Assembly: GCF_037201815.1 (NCBI RefSeq)
Contig: NZ_CP147407.1
Span: 3,232,723 to 3,296,722 of the forward strand
Reading direction: 5' to 3'
DNA: 64,000 nucleotides
Source: Metabacillus sp. FJAT-52054
GTDB taxonomy: Bacteria; Bacillota; Bacilli; Bacillales; Bacillaceae
In this document: one piece after another, positions 52,863-62,033 of the stretch
How the letters are laid out: every line of letters starts with the position of its first letter
Position numbering within the stretch: position 1 is the first letter of the stretch
The notes under the pieces: generated by a model
Database searches by the model: none
Seen by the model: only the letters and a program-made list of their open reading frames with translations
Told to the model about the DNA's origin: nothing
Position numbers and translations under genes: made by a program

Positions 52863-52880
52863 TCAGCAGGAGGGTGACAC

Positions 52881-53357
52881 TTGGATAAAGAAAAAATTCA
52901 GAAATGGATGGAACTTACCGAAAAATGCCAGAAAAATGATTTTTGGAAATCTATTTTTGATGGAGAAGAAGCCGGGAACCCTGGATCATCTACATCTTCA
53001 TCCCGGGGAGATGCAGGGTTTCCCAAATATGATCTTTACTCGCACAATGGCATTCTTGCCGTCTTAATAGAGATCCCCGGTTTCAGAAAAGAAGATTTTA
53101 CGGTTACTCTTGATTCCACTAAAACGAAAATTCTCTTCAAAGGAGATCTTCGTCCGCCTTATTCCTTTCAATATAGAGTTTCTTCCGAACGAAGCTACGG
53201 AGAAACTGAACGGGTCATTTCACTTCCCTATCCTGTAGATAAAGAGTCAATCCAAAGCCAATATGCCAATGGGATTTTAGAACTCACCTTTAAAAAGGCT
53301 GACGAAGAAGATGCCGTCTCAATAAACTTTGCAGAAAGTCATAATGACGGGCAGTAA
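52881..53357 (+). CDS. Hsp20/alpha-crystallin-like spore-type protein
   Basis: 158 residues from a TTG at 52881 (GGAGGGTGA upstream). The alpha-crystallin domain (about 48-145) has YDLYSHNGILAVLIEIPGFRKEDFTV and YANGILELTFKK, where the GILELTFKK end corresponds to the family's GVL motif. The Ser/Gly-rich linker before it is unusual. Its place in a gerP-like cluster suggests a coat or forespore role, as for CotM or CotP. Confidence 0.8.
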   Translation: MDKEKIQKWMELTEKCQKNDFWKSIFDGEEAGNPGSSTSSSRGDAGFPKYDLYSHNGILAVLIEIPGFRKEDFTVTLDSTKTKILFKGDLRPPYSFQYRVSSERSYGETERVISLPYPVDKESIQSQYANGILELTFKKADEEDAVSINFAESHNDGQ

Positions 53358-53401
53358 TTCCATATAATACATTACCTTGCAAACATGTGTGGGATCAGTC
53401 C

Positions 53402-53869
53402 ATGTTATTCAGAAAAAAGAAGAAAGAAGCGGAAACACAAGCCATCCAGCAAAAGCTTGCTAAGCTTGAGAAATCCATTCAAAACTTGTCAGCGGCCCTT
53501 TCTCAGCTCGACAGCCGCCCAGAGCCTAAGTCATCAAGTGCTGATTCGATCATGATCCGAAAAACACAGGCAGAGCTTGGACACACCTTATCTATGCTGC
53601 AGAATGAACTTTCTTTTATTAAAAATCATTTGCTTGCAGCAGGAAATTCTGAAAACCCGTCGGAAAAAACCGGTCAAATCCCCGTTGTTTATATTCAAAA
53701 TCTTCATGTTGAGCACGTGGACATGAAAGAGGTGGATTTAAGCAACAACCTGGGCCAATTAGGAATAAAAGAATTGCCCGGACAGCTTAATATTGGAACG
53801 GTATACGGAAAAAGCAAACCAGCAGAAAAAAAGAATCCGAAAGTATATATTCAGCCAAAAAAAGACTGA
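53402..53869 (+). CDS. GerPC-like spore protein
   Basis: 155 residues from the ATG at 53402. A basic start MLFRKKKKEAETQ and a coiled coil (about 14-85) come first. A C-terminal part follows with PVVYIQNLHVEHVDMKEVDL and ELPGQLNIGTVYG, which resembles the LSGTLNIG-type end of GerPC. It is the last of the + strand spore genes. Confidence 0.65.
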   Translation: MLFRKKKKEAETQAIQQKLAKLEKSIQNLSAALSQLDSRPEPKSSSADSIMIRKTQAELGHTLSMLQNELSFIKNHLLAAGNSENPSEKTGQIPVVYIQNLHVEHVDMKEVDLSNNLGQLGIKELPGQLNIGTVYGKSKPAEKKNPKVYIQPKKD

Positions 53870-53893
53870 CTCATTGAGCCAGTCTTTTTTACA
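53858..53893. terminator. Bidirectional terminator
   Basis: AAAGACTG and CAGTCTTT arms with six T on the + strand. It holds the stop codons of the GerPC-like gene and yueF. Confidence 0.85.
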
Positions 53894-55013
53894 ATTTCGG
53901 ATTTTTCAAATCGTTTGCCCTTTTTTCAGCCTGATATCTCATTCTAAGACGAATCAATCTCGTTAAATTTAAAACCGTTGCTTTCAAAACCGCATATGTG
54001 GGAACCGCAAGAATCATGCCGATGATTCCACCGAAGCTTCCTGCTCCAATCAGCAGGAGGATAATGGTCAGCGGATGTGTATTGATTCTTTTTCCAATAA
54101 TCAGAGGAGATAAAAGATTCCCGTCAATTTGCTGAACGACTAATACGACCAGTCCGGCAAGCAAACCTTTAGTCGGAGAATCCAGAAGGCCGATAACCAC
54201 TGCTGGCGTAGCCCCGAGAAATGGTCCAAGATACGGTATGATATTAGAAATAGAAACGACGATTCCAAGGATCAAAGCGTAATCCAAGCCAATTATTGAG
54301 AACCCGATAAAACATCCTGTTCCTACAAAAATTGAAACAAGCAGCTGTCCCTGGATGTAGGCTGCAAGGGTGTCGTACAAGTCATGGAAGATTTTGATTC
54401 CTTCATGACGGTATGTATTCGGCAAGACTCTAACCGCCTGCACTGGAAATTTATGCCCGTCTTTCAGCATAAAGAACAAAATAAAAGGCACCGTTACAAT
54501 CGCTAAAGTAATATTCGTTACGACCCCAAGAACAGCCGTGATGCTGGCAGTCAGATTTTGAGGCAGCTGAGAGGCAAAATTAGTGAGAGACTGTTCAATC
54601 TTTTCAATCGAAACATAATCCTGAGTCATGATCCATTTAAACCAAGTAGATTGAGAAAGATTTTGAATAAACTGCGTCAGTTCCGTTACATAGTCCGGAA
54701 AACTATTAAAAAGATCCGTTACCTGCTGTGACAGCAGCGGTCCTGCAATTGCACCAAGCATGACAATCAGGCCTATAAAAATCAAGTAGATAATTAATAT
54801 AGCCAAGGTTCTCGGCACACGGTTCTTTTCTAAAAATCGGACGATTGGGCTAAAAATAAAGAACAAGACACCCGCAATAAGCATTGGAAAGAAGAGGGTA
54901 GTTGTGAATGATACCAGTGGTGAAAATATAAACGAGACTTTGGTACATACGAAGATGATCAAAAGGATCAGCAATATTTCAAGCGTCCAAAAATGCACTT
55001 TAGACTTCAGCAA
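53889..55013 (-). CDS. yueF: AI-2E family (PerM-like) membrane transporter YueF
   Basis: 374 residues, about seven helices. A large loop-rich middle is followed by the AI-2E-family signature LILGIVVSISNIIPYLGPFLGATPAVVIGLLDSP and a basic C-terminus. Members have been proposed to export signals or exchange Na+ for H+. The start is a TTG at 55013 with GGAGG 10 nt upstream. Neighbours yueG, yueH, yuzF and yueE match B. subtilis. Confidence 0.88.
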   Translation of the reverse strand: MLKSKVHFWTLEILLILLIIFVCTKVSFIFSPLVSFTTTLFFPMLIAGVLFFIFSPIVRFLEKNRVPRTLAILIIYLIFIGLIVMLGAIAGPLLSQQVTDLFNSFPDYVTELTQFIQNLSQSTWFKWIMTQDYVSIEKIEQSLTNFASQLPQNLTASITAVLGVVTNITLAIVTVPFILFFMLKDGHKFPVQAVRVLPNTYRHEGIKIFHDLYDTLAAYIQGQLLVSIFVGTGCFIGFSIIGLDYALILGIVVSISNIIPYLGPFLGATPAVVIGLLDSPTKGLLAGLVVLVVQQIDGNLLSPLIIGKRINTHPLTIILLLIGAGSFGGIIGMILAVPTYAVLKATVLNLTRLIRLRMRYQAEKRANDLKNPKL

Positions 55014-55103
55014 CGGGCACCTGCCTCCTAAACCAGTTTATTCTTTTATCTTCAAGCTACTATCCATACATCTCTATGTCAATGCTAATCAATTAAAATC
55101 GAA

Positions 55104-55141
55104 AAATAAAGCGCGCGGATTGGAAGTCCAGCGCGCTTTAC
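55104..55141 (-). terminator. Terminator of the second CNNM gene
   Basis: AAAGCGCGC and GCGCGCTTT arms; on the minus strand TTTATTTTT follows. Confidence 0.85.
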
Positions 55142-56473
55142 TTATTGTATATTTGCTGCCTTTTCTTTTTCGGACTGGAGTTTCAGTACTTCCACTGAGC
55201 GGATCAAGTGCCCTTCCATTTCACGGACGGTAAACTCATAGCCCTCATGAAAGACCGTCTGCCCCTCTTTAATGTCAACATTTCTTGTGAGCATCCATCC
55301 TCCCACTGTATCAATATCCTCTTCTTCAATTTGCAGATGAAGAAGATTGTTTACTTGATGCAGAAGGACCTTTCCATCAAAAATATAGTGATGTTCAGAC
55401 TTTCTCTGGACCTCGGGAACTTCATCCTGGTCAAACTCATCCCTAATTTCCCCTACAATTTCTTCAATAATGTCTTCAACTGTTACGAGTCCTGCTGTCC
55501 CGCCATACTCATCCACCAAAATAGCCAGATGGACGCGCTCTTTTTGCATTTTAATCAGCAGATCCTGAATCGGAGTGGTTTCAATCACTTCAATAACCGG
55601 CCTAATATATTTTTCCATTTCCATATTTTCGCGACCAACATGAATGTTCGTAAATAAATCAGTGAAAATTTCTTTACTGTTGACCATACCTAAAATGTGG
55701 TCTTTGTCACCATTCACAACAGGGTAGCGGGTATATTTCTCTTCACTCATCAGCTCAAGGTTCTCCTGAAATGTATCCTCAGAGTCCAATGCAGCAATCT
55801 CCGTTCTCGGCACCATAATCTCTTTTGCAACACGATCATCAAACTCAAAAATTCTGTTGACATATTTATATTCAGATTGATTAATTTCTCCGCTTTCATA
55901 GCTTTCCGACAAAATGATCCTCAGCTCTTCCTCCGAATGAGCAAGCTCGTTCTCAGATGCAGGCTTAATCCCAAAAAGACCTGTAATAAACCGAGCTGAA
56001 GAGTTAAGTGCCCAAATAAAAGGAAAAGCAATTTTGTAAAACATAATCAGCGGTCTGGCGAACGCAAGGGCTACGGCTTCGGTCTTTTGAATCGCGACCG
56101 TTTTGGGCGCAAGCTCTCCGACGACCACATGAAAAAAAGTAATGATAGCAAAAGCAATCGCCACTGTTACAACATGTGAAAGCGACTCTCCTATTGGCAG
56201 CATTTTAAATAAAGGCTGAAGCAAACGGGCTACGGTCGGTTCTCCAAGCCACCCCAAGCCAAGTGCGGTCACTGTAATACCCAGCTGGCATGCCGATAAA
56301 TATTCATCAAGACTTGATGTGACCCGTTTGGCAGCAATCGCGTTTTTATTTCCTTCTGCAATAAGCTGATCAAGCCGCGAACTCCTGATTTTTACAATGG
56401 CAAATTCCGATGTTACGAAAAATGCGGTTAACGCAATAAGTATGGCGACAAGCACCAGGTTCACTATATCCAA
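55142..56473 (-). CDS. CNNM/CorC (hemolysin-like) membrane protein, second paralogue
   Basis: 443 residues from a TTG at 56473, which aligns the N-terminus [19 protein letters not shown] with that of the paralogue at 9158-10480. DUF21 domain, CBS pair with VPRTEIA and [31 protein letters not shown], and a CorC_HlyC domain are all present. Long stretches are identical to the first copy. Probably divalent-cation efflux. Upstream codons to 56521 look like leader. Confidence 0.88.
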   Translation of the reverse strand: MDIVNLVLVAILIALTAFFVTSEFAIVKIRSSRLDQLIAEGNKNAIAAKRVTSSLDEYLSACQLGITVTALGLGWLGEPTVARLLQPLFKMLPIGESLSHVVTVAIAFAIITFFHVVVGELAPKTVAIQKTEAVALAFARPLIMFYKIAFPFIWALNSSARFITGLFGIKPASENELAHSEEELRIILSESYESGEINQSEYKYVNRIFEFDDRVAKEIMVPRTEIAALDSEDTFQENLELMSEEKYTRYPVVNGDKDHILGMVNSKEIFTDLFTNIHVGRENMEMEKYIRPVIEVIETTPIQDLLIKMQKERVHLAILVDEYGGTAGLVTVEDIIEEIVGEIRDEFDQDEVPEVQRKSEHHYIFDGKVLLHQVNNLLHLQIEEEDIDTVGGWMLTRNVDIKEGQTVFHEGYEFTVREMEGHLIRSVEVLKLQSEKEKAANIQ

Positions 56474-56647
56474 AATTCCCTTATCCGTAACTGGATAAGG
56501 AGTCACCTCCCAATGGTTCAAGTTATCTGTTTATTGTTTATGGCCTTATATGATCAAGCTTCATTCATTCCATCTATATCTATACCCTAAATTCATTTGC
56601 CGCTCACCTGTATTTAAATTCCATTGCTATTCCGGGTAAAAACGGAA

Positions 56648-56745
56648 TTTCAGCCGAAAGTCGCGGCTTTCCAGCCAAACTCTTTTTTCCAGCCAATCTT
56701 GCTCTCTTTCCAGCCGCTTTCTTCTGTTTATCAGCCGGAAAAGCA
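56648..56745. repeat. Short periodic array with TTCCAGCC cores
   Basis: Five to six copies of a core cagccg/cagcca recur every 18-22 bases (minus-strand reading GGCTGGAAA plus variable bases). It fills the 318-base gap between the CNNM gene and yuzF together with a terminator; no gene is seen there. The design resembles the monomer of the 26.4-27.9 kb array, with a different spacer. Confidence 0.7.
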
Positions 56746-56752
56746 AAAAATA

Positions 56753-56785
56753 AAAAGCCGGGTTCGCAACTGAACCGGCTTCTTG
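56753..56785 (-). terminator. Terminator of yuzF
   Basis: Minus-strand AAGCCGGTTC and GAACCCGGCTT arms followed by TTTATTTTTT. Confidence 0.85.
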
Positions 56786-56791
56786 GGACAT

Positions 56792-57016
56792 CTAATCGTT
56801 ATCTGGCATAATGGATACAATTTGCTGAATACGAATAAAGAACACAGAGTCTCCGTTTGCCTTTAATACAATATGATCAGGCTTCACATCAGTAAGGTTC
56901 CCCCGTACTGTATCCCTGGTCGTTTGAATAACAAGATCCTTCCCAATAACCGTCTGAAGCGTTTGATATACATATGGATCAATGATCGTAATCATTTGAG
57001 GAGCTTGGTTCTGCAT
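56792..57016 (-). CDS. yuzF: DUF2642-family protein YuzF
   Basis: 74 residues from the ATG at 57016 (GGAG 9 nt upstream). An Sm-like small barrel is suggested by VIGKDLVIQTTRDTVRGNLTDVKPDHIVLKA and FFIRIQQIVSIMP. DUF2642 members are often spore-coat proteins. The function is unknown. Located between yueF and yueE as in B. subtilis. Confidence 0.83.
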   Translation of the reverse strand: MQNQAPQMITIIDPYVYQTLQTVIGKDLVIQTTRDTVRGNLTDVKPDHIVLKANGDSVFFIRIQQIVSIMPDND

Positions 57017-57101
57017 GGCATTCATCTCCTTAAAGCAATCTTCATACTTTTAACGTATGAAGGATGCAGTGGAGATATCACCACTTCTAGGATTCTTCGA
57101 G

Positions 57102-57632
57102 CTATACCGTTCTTTTTAAGGGACGTTTCCTCTGTTCTATAAGCTGATCCAGTTCTTGTATCTTTTTTCTTGCTGTCTGTTCGGAAATTCTCCTGTAGTG
57201 ATGTTTGCCATCCGGTTCCTCATCCATTTCATCTGCCAGCTTCACCACTTTTTGAAGAGGATTCTGTGATAAGCTTCCGTCAGGCAGGTAGGAATCCGTA
57301 TGGAGCAGAATAGCGAGCGCAATTTCTTTCGCCGCTTGACGGTCCTCTCCAAGACGAACCAGCAGCTTGTGAGCACGCTCTGCTCCTTTAATGGCATGAA
57401 TGTCATTCTTTTTATATTGTTCAAAGTCCCATTCCCCGTCTGTATACCACTCATAATGTCCAATGTCATGAAGCAGGGCTGCTTTCACTGCCAAATCCGG
57501 ATCAACTCCTTCCTTTACAGAAAGTCTATACGCATGAAAAGCAACGGAAACAGCATGGGCAATTCCTGAACGCTGCAAATATTTCTGTGCAATCGGATGG
57601 TCAAAAATCTGTATGAGCGTAACGTTCCTCAT
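57102..57632 (-). CDS. yueE: HD-domain metal-dependent phosphohydrolase YueE
   Basis: 176 residues. The HD motif is ALLHDIGHYEW (about 50-60), with His ligands in GIAHAVSVAFHAYRL and ILLHTDSY. It probably cleaves a nucleotide or phosphoester; the substrate is unknown. GGAGG before ATG. Confidence 0.88.
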   Translation of the reverse strand: MRNVTLIQIFDHPIAQKYLQRSGIAHAVSVAFHAYRLSVKEGVDPDLAVKAALLHDIGHYEWYTDGEWDFEQYKKNDIHAIKGAERAHKLLVRLGEDRQAAKEIALAILLHTDSYLPDGSLSQNPLQKVVKLADEMDEEPDGKHHYRRISEQTARKKIQELDQLIEQRKRPLKRTV

Positions 57633-57760
57633 CTGTGAACCCTCCTTATCCTAAATAATTTTTCTTATCAAATTATCACAGTTGAAGGACAATATCAAAT
57701 GAAACGTTATATTGTATGACATCTCTTGAATAGTTGTCCATTGAAATGGCTGTTTTGCCA

Positions 57761-57796
57761 AAAAAATACCGTCCTTCATCAAGAAGAACGGCATTT
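57761..57796 (-). terminator. Terminator of the CssRS-like operon
   Basis: Minus-strand GCCGTTCTT and GAAGGACGGT arms with TTTTTTT after them. Confidence 0.8.
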
Positions 57797-59106
57797 TATC
57801 GCGGAAAAAAAACCTGAAAGGCGACGCCTTCGTTTTCGTTCTCCACTGTAATAGAAGCGTGGTGAAGATCGGCAATTCGTTTAATGATGGCAAGTCCAAG
57901 ACCGAAATTGCCCTTTTCTCCTTTTACAAATGGCTGAAACAAATTGGAAAGAAGCTTTTCGCTTACCGGCTCACCATCATTGAAGCAGCGGAGCAGAATC
58001 GAATCTCCACGCTGTTTCACAGACAGATCCACTGTACTTTTAGCGTATTTCAGTGCATTTTCGAGAAGGTTTTCCAGAAGTACCCTCACCTGTTCCTCAC
58101 TGCCATAGATTTCAGATGGCTCCAAATCTGAGCGGATCTTTACCATAGGATTGGCGGCACTGAATCTCACAATAACATCCTCTGCCGTTTCATTGATATA
58201 AACAGGTTTTTTCTCAAGCTTTAGCTGGGAAAGATAATCGAGCTTTGTTAAATAAAGCAGATCTTTGATTTTCTTCTCAAGCAGCAGCGCTTCTTTTTCA
58301 ATAATGTCAGCCGATCCCTCAAGCGATCCTGTAGGATGTATCCCATCTTTCATTGCTTCCGAATAGCTTCTAATCACCATAATCGGAGTTTTCAAATCAT
58401 GGGAAACATTTTGAAGCATCGTTTGCTGAAATTCGTCCTGTTTTTTGAGCTGCTTCCTCATATCATCAATCGAGACGGCAAGCTTCCCGATTTCATCCTT
58501 CCGGTCTAATAGAAGGGATTCGCCAAGCTTTCGCTGGGAAATCTTATTTACATGAGCCGTGATCAAATCGAGCGGTTTAACTAGCCATTTTGAAAAGATA
58601 AAAGCAAGGACTATGCCGCCTACAATGATTAAGGCAAAAATAAAGAAGATTCGTGTTAATAACGTTTGTATAAGTTCATTTCGATACTTGTCCCATAGGA
58701 AGGACACGAGATATCCTTTGTTTCCTTCTCTGTCATAGCCTTTTCTAATGACATAGAGCATTTCACTTTTACCGAAGGATAAATTATAGCGTTTCATATT
58801 TTCTTTTTGCTGCTGGCCTTGAGCTAAAAACAACCGCAAATATTGCTCACCCTCATAACGGCCATTTTCATAGATAAAGATATGCTTGACAGACCGGATT
58901 TGCTGATCTGCCGAAGAATTCTCCGGATCCGTATAATTCAGATTAGGATAGGATGGCTGCTGCGCCTCTTCAATTGTGCGAAAAAGTTCATTTGTAAAAA
59001 ACGTCTTTAGTGTTGAAGGAATAACGAGAAAAAAGACAATCGCCATTACCACAATTAAACCTGTGAAGAGCGTGGCAATTTGAACAAATAACGGTTTATT
59101 TCTCAA
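57796..59106 (-). CDS. cssS: Secretion-stress-type sensor histidine kinase (CssS-like)
   Basis: 436 residues. TM1 (about 11-32), an external domain (33-150), TM2 (about 152-172), HAMP (to about 225), HisKA with LQNVSHDLKTPIMVIRSYSEAM, and an HATPase with LLENLLENALKYA and GLGLAIIKRI. N-terminus, HisKA neighbourhood (KKIKDLLYLTKLDYLSQLK) and C-terminus closely match B. subtilis CssS, which senses misfolded secreted proteins. Its start overlaps the regulator gene by 11 bases. Confidence 0.85.
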   Translation of the reverse strand: MRNKPLFVQIATLFTGLIVVMAIVFFLVIPSTLKTFFTNELFRTIEEAQQPSYPNLNYTDPENSSADQQIRSVKHIFIYENGRYEGEQYLRLFLAQGQQQKENMKRYNLSFGKSEMLYVIRKGYDREGNKGYLVSFLWDKYRNELIQTLLTRIFFIFALIIVGGIVLAFIFSKWLVKPLDLITAHVNKISQRKLGESLLLDRKDEIGKLAVSIDDMRKQLKKQDEFQQTMLQNVSHDLKTPIMVIRSYSEAMKDGIHPTGSLEGSADIIEKEALLLEKKIKDLLYLTKLDYLSQLKLEKKPVYINETAEDVIVRFSAANPMVKIRSDLEPSEIYGSEEQVRVLLENLLENALKYAKSTVDLSVKQRGDSILLRCFNDGEPVSEKLLSNLFQPFVKGEKGNFGLGLAIIKRIADLHHASITVENENEGVAFQVFFPR

Positions 59107-59770
59107 GATACTTTACCGTCCGGTATCCATATCCGTAAATGGTCTCAACATGCAGCTTCGGACATTTTTTTCTAACTCTTCGGACTAAGTCATCCACTAC
59201 CCGGTCCGAGCCAAAATAATTGTCCCCCCAAACATAGGTTAAGATCTGCTCACGGCTCAGTGCGCTTCCTACGTGCTTGACAAGATAGACAAACAAATCA
59301 AATTCCTTTGACGTCAGCTGAATCACTTCATTGTTTTCAGAAATGGTCCGCTCTCTTTCTTTAATGATATAAGGACCATAAATCAGGCTTGGCTCCTCAT
59401 GCTTTTCATATGTGCGCTTCATAATTTTTTTCGCACGGATGATCAGTTCCTTCGGCAAAAATGGTTTGGCAAGATAGTCATCTCCGCCAAGCTCCAGACC
59501 AATTATCCGGTCGAGGTCTTCATCCCTGGCACTAATAAATATGACAGGAGTATCTTCGTTCATTTTTTTAATTTCTTTTATAACGTCATATCCATCTATG
59601 TCCGGCAGCATAATATCGAGAATCCATAAATGGGGCTGTTCATGAATGCTTCTAATCGCATCCATTCCATTATGAAAGCTCTTAACCTCCCAATTTTCCT
59701 GTTTCAAATATGTGGTTAATACGGTATTTAAATGATTTTCATCTTCTACTAAATAGACGGTATAAGACAT
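59096..59770 (-). CDS. cssR: OmpR-type response regulator (CssR-like)
   Basis: 224 residues from the ATG at 59770 (GGAGGGG upstream). The receiver begins MSYTVYLVEDENHLN and has Asp in LWILDIMLPDIDGYD and Lys in LAKPFLPKELI. The winged-helix output has DRVVDDLVRRVRKKCP and ends ETIYGYGYR. These segments match CssR of B. subtilis, which controls htrA/htrB proteases; no htrA gene is in the window. Confidence 0.85.
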   Translation of the reverse strand: MSYTVYLVEDENHLNTVLTTYLKQENWEVKSFHNGMDAIRSIHEQPHLWILDIMLPDIDGYDVIKEIKKMNEDTPVIFISARDEDLDRIIGLELGGDDYLAKPFLPKELIIRAKKIMKRTYEKHEEPSLIYGPYIIKERERTISENNEVIQLTSKEFDLFVYLVKHVGSALSREQILTYVWGDNYFGSDRVVDDLVRRVRKKCPKLHVETIYGYGYRTVKYLEK

Positions 59771-59835
59771 TTCATCCCCTCCATAAGCTTGGCATTCAAT
59801 GAATAACAATCAGCAGCTCTGATTCACCAGAAAAG

Positions 59836-59858
59836 GGGAGCAGGCATGCTCCCTCTTA
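59836..59858 (-). terminator. Hairpin after the secreted helical protein gene
   Basis: GGGAGCA and TGCTCCC arms with CTTTTC on the minus strand, roughly 140 bases after the stop at 59997 and before cssR. Weak terminator or partial read-through point. Confidence 0.5.
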
Positions 59859-59996
59859 TTCCTTTTCATTATTGTACCTTTTCACTTAAACGACTTTCCA
59901 GTTTTTCAGCAGTCCAGTTCCATTTTGATCATAATGCAAAATTGACGCAGAAATATGATAGAACTGTGGAGAATGTGGAGAATTTTTGAATGAACC

Positions 59997-60488
59997 CTAT
60001 TTCAGCCGTTTTTCCAGTTCCTTATTTCGGTTTTGCACCCGTTTAAGCATACTGTTCAAAGATTCTTTAATACTTGTTTCATCTTTCTCTTTTAAAGCAT
60101 GCTTAAGATCCTGCAGAACCCTCTTCCGGTCAGGATGGTGATGCCCTTTGTGCTTGCTATCCCGCCACTCTCTTGAATTTTTCCGGATAATTTCATCCGG
60201 CAATTTTTGTTCCTTCCACTGCTTTCTTAAACCGGCAAGCTCATTCCTGTCTTTTTCATAATTCTGATGCTGCTTCTCCTTAAGCTCTTTTCTTCTTTGC
60301 AGTGCAGTTTCCCATTCACGCGTCTTTTCAGGGGTATAGGTTTTCACCAGACGTAGAAGCTCCTGTTTCCTATCCTTTTTAAAATGCTTAGAGTGATTTG
60401 GAACTGGCTGTTTTTCAGAAGCAGCAAAAGCCAAATTTGGTGCAGACACCATAATGACCAAACCAGCAAGCAGCAACCATGATTTCAT
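59997..60488 (-). CDS. Secreted, highly charged helical protein of unknown function
   Basis: 163 residues from the ATG at 60488 (GGAAGG upstream; a TTG six bases earlier is possible). A signal peptide (WLLLAGLVIMVSAPNLAFAA) is followed by a mature chain of Lys/Glu/Arg/His-rich helices, including HKGHHHPDRKRVLQDLKHAL and a C-terminal RVQNRNKELEKRL. No family recognised. Its place directly upstream of the CssRS-like genes and its cationic helical look are reminiscent of CpxP/Spy-type envelope chaperones, by analogy only. Confidence 0.75.
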   Translation of the reverse strand: MKSWLLLAGLVIMVSAPNLAFAASEKQPVPNHSKHFKKDRKQELLRLVKTYTPEKTREWETALQRRKELKEKQHQNYEKDRNELAGLRKQWKEQKLPDEIIRKNSREWRDSKHKGHHHPDRKRVLQDLKHALKEKDETSIKESLNSMLKRVQNRNKELEKRLK

Positions 60489-60678
60489 CTTCAATCATCC
60501 TTCCTTAATGAGAATTCAGGTTTAGGATAACCAGAATTTCCTGGGAAATTATGTTGAATTGTGTAATATGAGGTTTCTGCATCATTATTTTGGATTTATC
60601 CTCCCCCCCTCTTTTTGTTGATTTTTACAAAGGAGATGCGCATACTTTTCTATAGAAGAATGATCAGGAGTGACTAAT

Positions 60679-61911
60679 ATGACCGACCGCTATAATCAGC
60701 CTTTCATCTACCAGTTTGACCGGCTTGAGGATATTGCCGACAAAATCAGTGAAGTCCTTTCTCTTCCTATTACAATAGAGGACGTAAATCATCGGCTTCT
60801 TGCCTACAGTACTCATGACGATTGTACAGATCCGGCAAGAATTTCTACTATTATAGGCCGCCGGGTGCCTGAGAAAGTAATTAACAGCTTATGGAAGGAC
60901 GGGACGATCCCTAAGCTGATGAACACAAAAGAACCGATCCGTGTAAATCAAATCGAGGAGGTAGGTCTCGGCAGCCGTGTCGCCATCTCTATTTGGAAAA
61001 ATGAAGAGGTCCTTGGATTCGTCTGGGCACTTGAAATTGAGAAAAAGCTATCGCCTTCAGAGCTTCAATTATTAAAAGAAGCGACAGAGGCCATTAAAAA
61101 TAAACTACTTAATCTCCATGCCAATAAAACCAAAAGACAGGAACGCAGCCAGGAAATGTTCTGGAGGCTGCTAACAGGAAATGTTCAGTCCATCCACGAA
61201 ATTCAGCAGGGCTTCGGACAGCTGAATGTGAAGTATCCACAAACGTTTTCTGTCATCCTTTTTACGTTCGGCCCGGAAATTTCCCAAAGTGCTGAGAAGC
61301 AAATTGATTATCTGCTTAAAACAACACAGCAGGTTCACGTATTGTTATCTACAACTGACTATAACCAGCTGATCATTTTGGCAGAGCCGCGCGGTGAGCA
61401 GGCTTTAACAGAGATTAAAGATTTCTGCGCCTCAACTGTAAGGCAGCTGGATGAAAGATTTGGACTCCGGGGTGTTGAAGCTTGCATTGGAGGAGTCTAC
61501 GGTGAAACGCTTAAAGTTGAACAAAGTTATCACGAGGCACTTGCCGTTTCAAAAATAAAACAGCGTTTTCCTGAAGAAACCATGTCTTTAACAAGTTTTT
61601 CAGAGCTCGGGATCTACCAGTACCTTGATGTGCTTTACGAAAAGCGCAAGCTGGAGGGCTTTGAAAATTACTCTTTGCAGAAGCTTAAGGAATACGATGC
61701 TGATCACAAATCCAATTTAACTGAGACGCTTGAGGTTTACTTAGAGGCCGACAGCTCTGTGCATGCTGCCGCCAAACAGCTGAATGTTCATGTAAATACG
61801 CTTAGCTACAGACTGAAGCGCATCACTCAAATAGCAGAGATTGACTTAACGAATCCGAATGAGAAAATGACCATTTATTTGGATATGAAGCTGGATCGAA
61901 TGTCTTTGTGA
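60679..61911 (+). CDS. adeR: PucR-family regulator AdeR (activator of ald)
   Basis: 410 residues from the ATG at 60679 (AGGAGTGA 5 nt upstream). An N-terminal sensory part (about 10-160) precedes a GGDEF-related CdaR middle domain and a C-terminal PucR helix-turn-helix (LEVYLEADSSVHAAAKQLNVHVNTLSYRLKRI). In B. subtilis AdeR (YukF) activates alanine dehydrogenase in the presence of alanine. It sits directly upstream of ald in the same orientation. Confidence 0.9.
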   Translation: MTDRYNQPFIYQFDRLEDIADKISEVLSLPITIEDVNHRLLAYSTHDDCTDPARISTIIGRRVPEKVINSLWKDGTIPKLMNTKEPIRVNQIEEVGLGSRVAISIWKNEEVLGFVWALEIEKKLSPSELQLLKEATEAIKNKLLNLHANKTKRQERSQEMFWRLLTGNVQSIHEIQQGFGQLNVKYPQTFSVILFTFGPEISQSAEKQIDYLLKTTQQVHVLLSTTDYNQLIILAEPRGEQALTEIKDFCASTVRQLDERFGLRGVEACIGGVYGETLKVEQSYHEALAVSKIKQRFPEETMSLTSFSELGIYQYLDVLYEKRKLEGFENYSLQKLKEYDADHKSNLTETLEVYLEADSSVHAAAKQLNVHVNTLSYRLKRITQIAEIDLTNPNEKMTIYLDMKLDRMSL

Positions 61912-62033
61912 AATTTCACAAAAGCATGGAAGCCCTTTCTCTTTTTTAAACAAACAAAAAATAGGAAGAAGCTATTATACTAAACCTATAACTTATTCCA
62001 AACCAATACCTGACCTTATAGGAGGACGGATTT

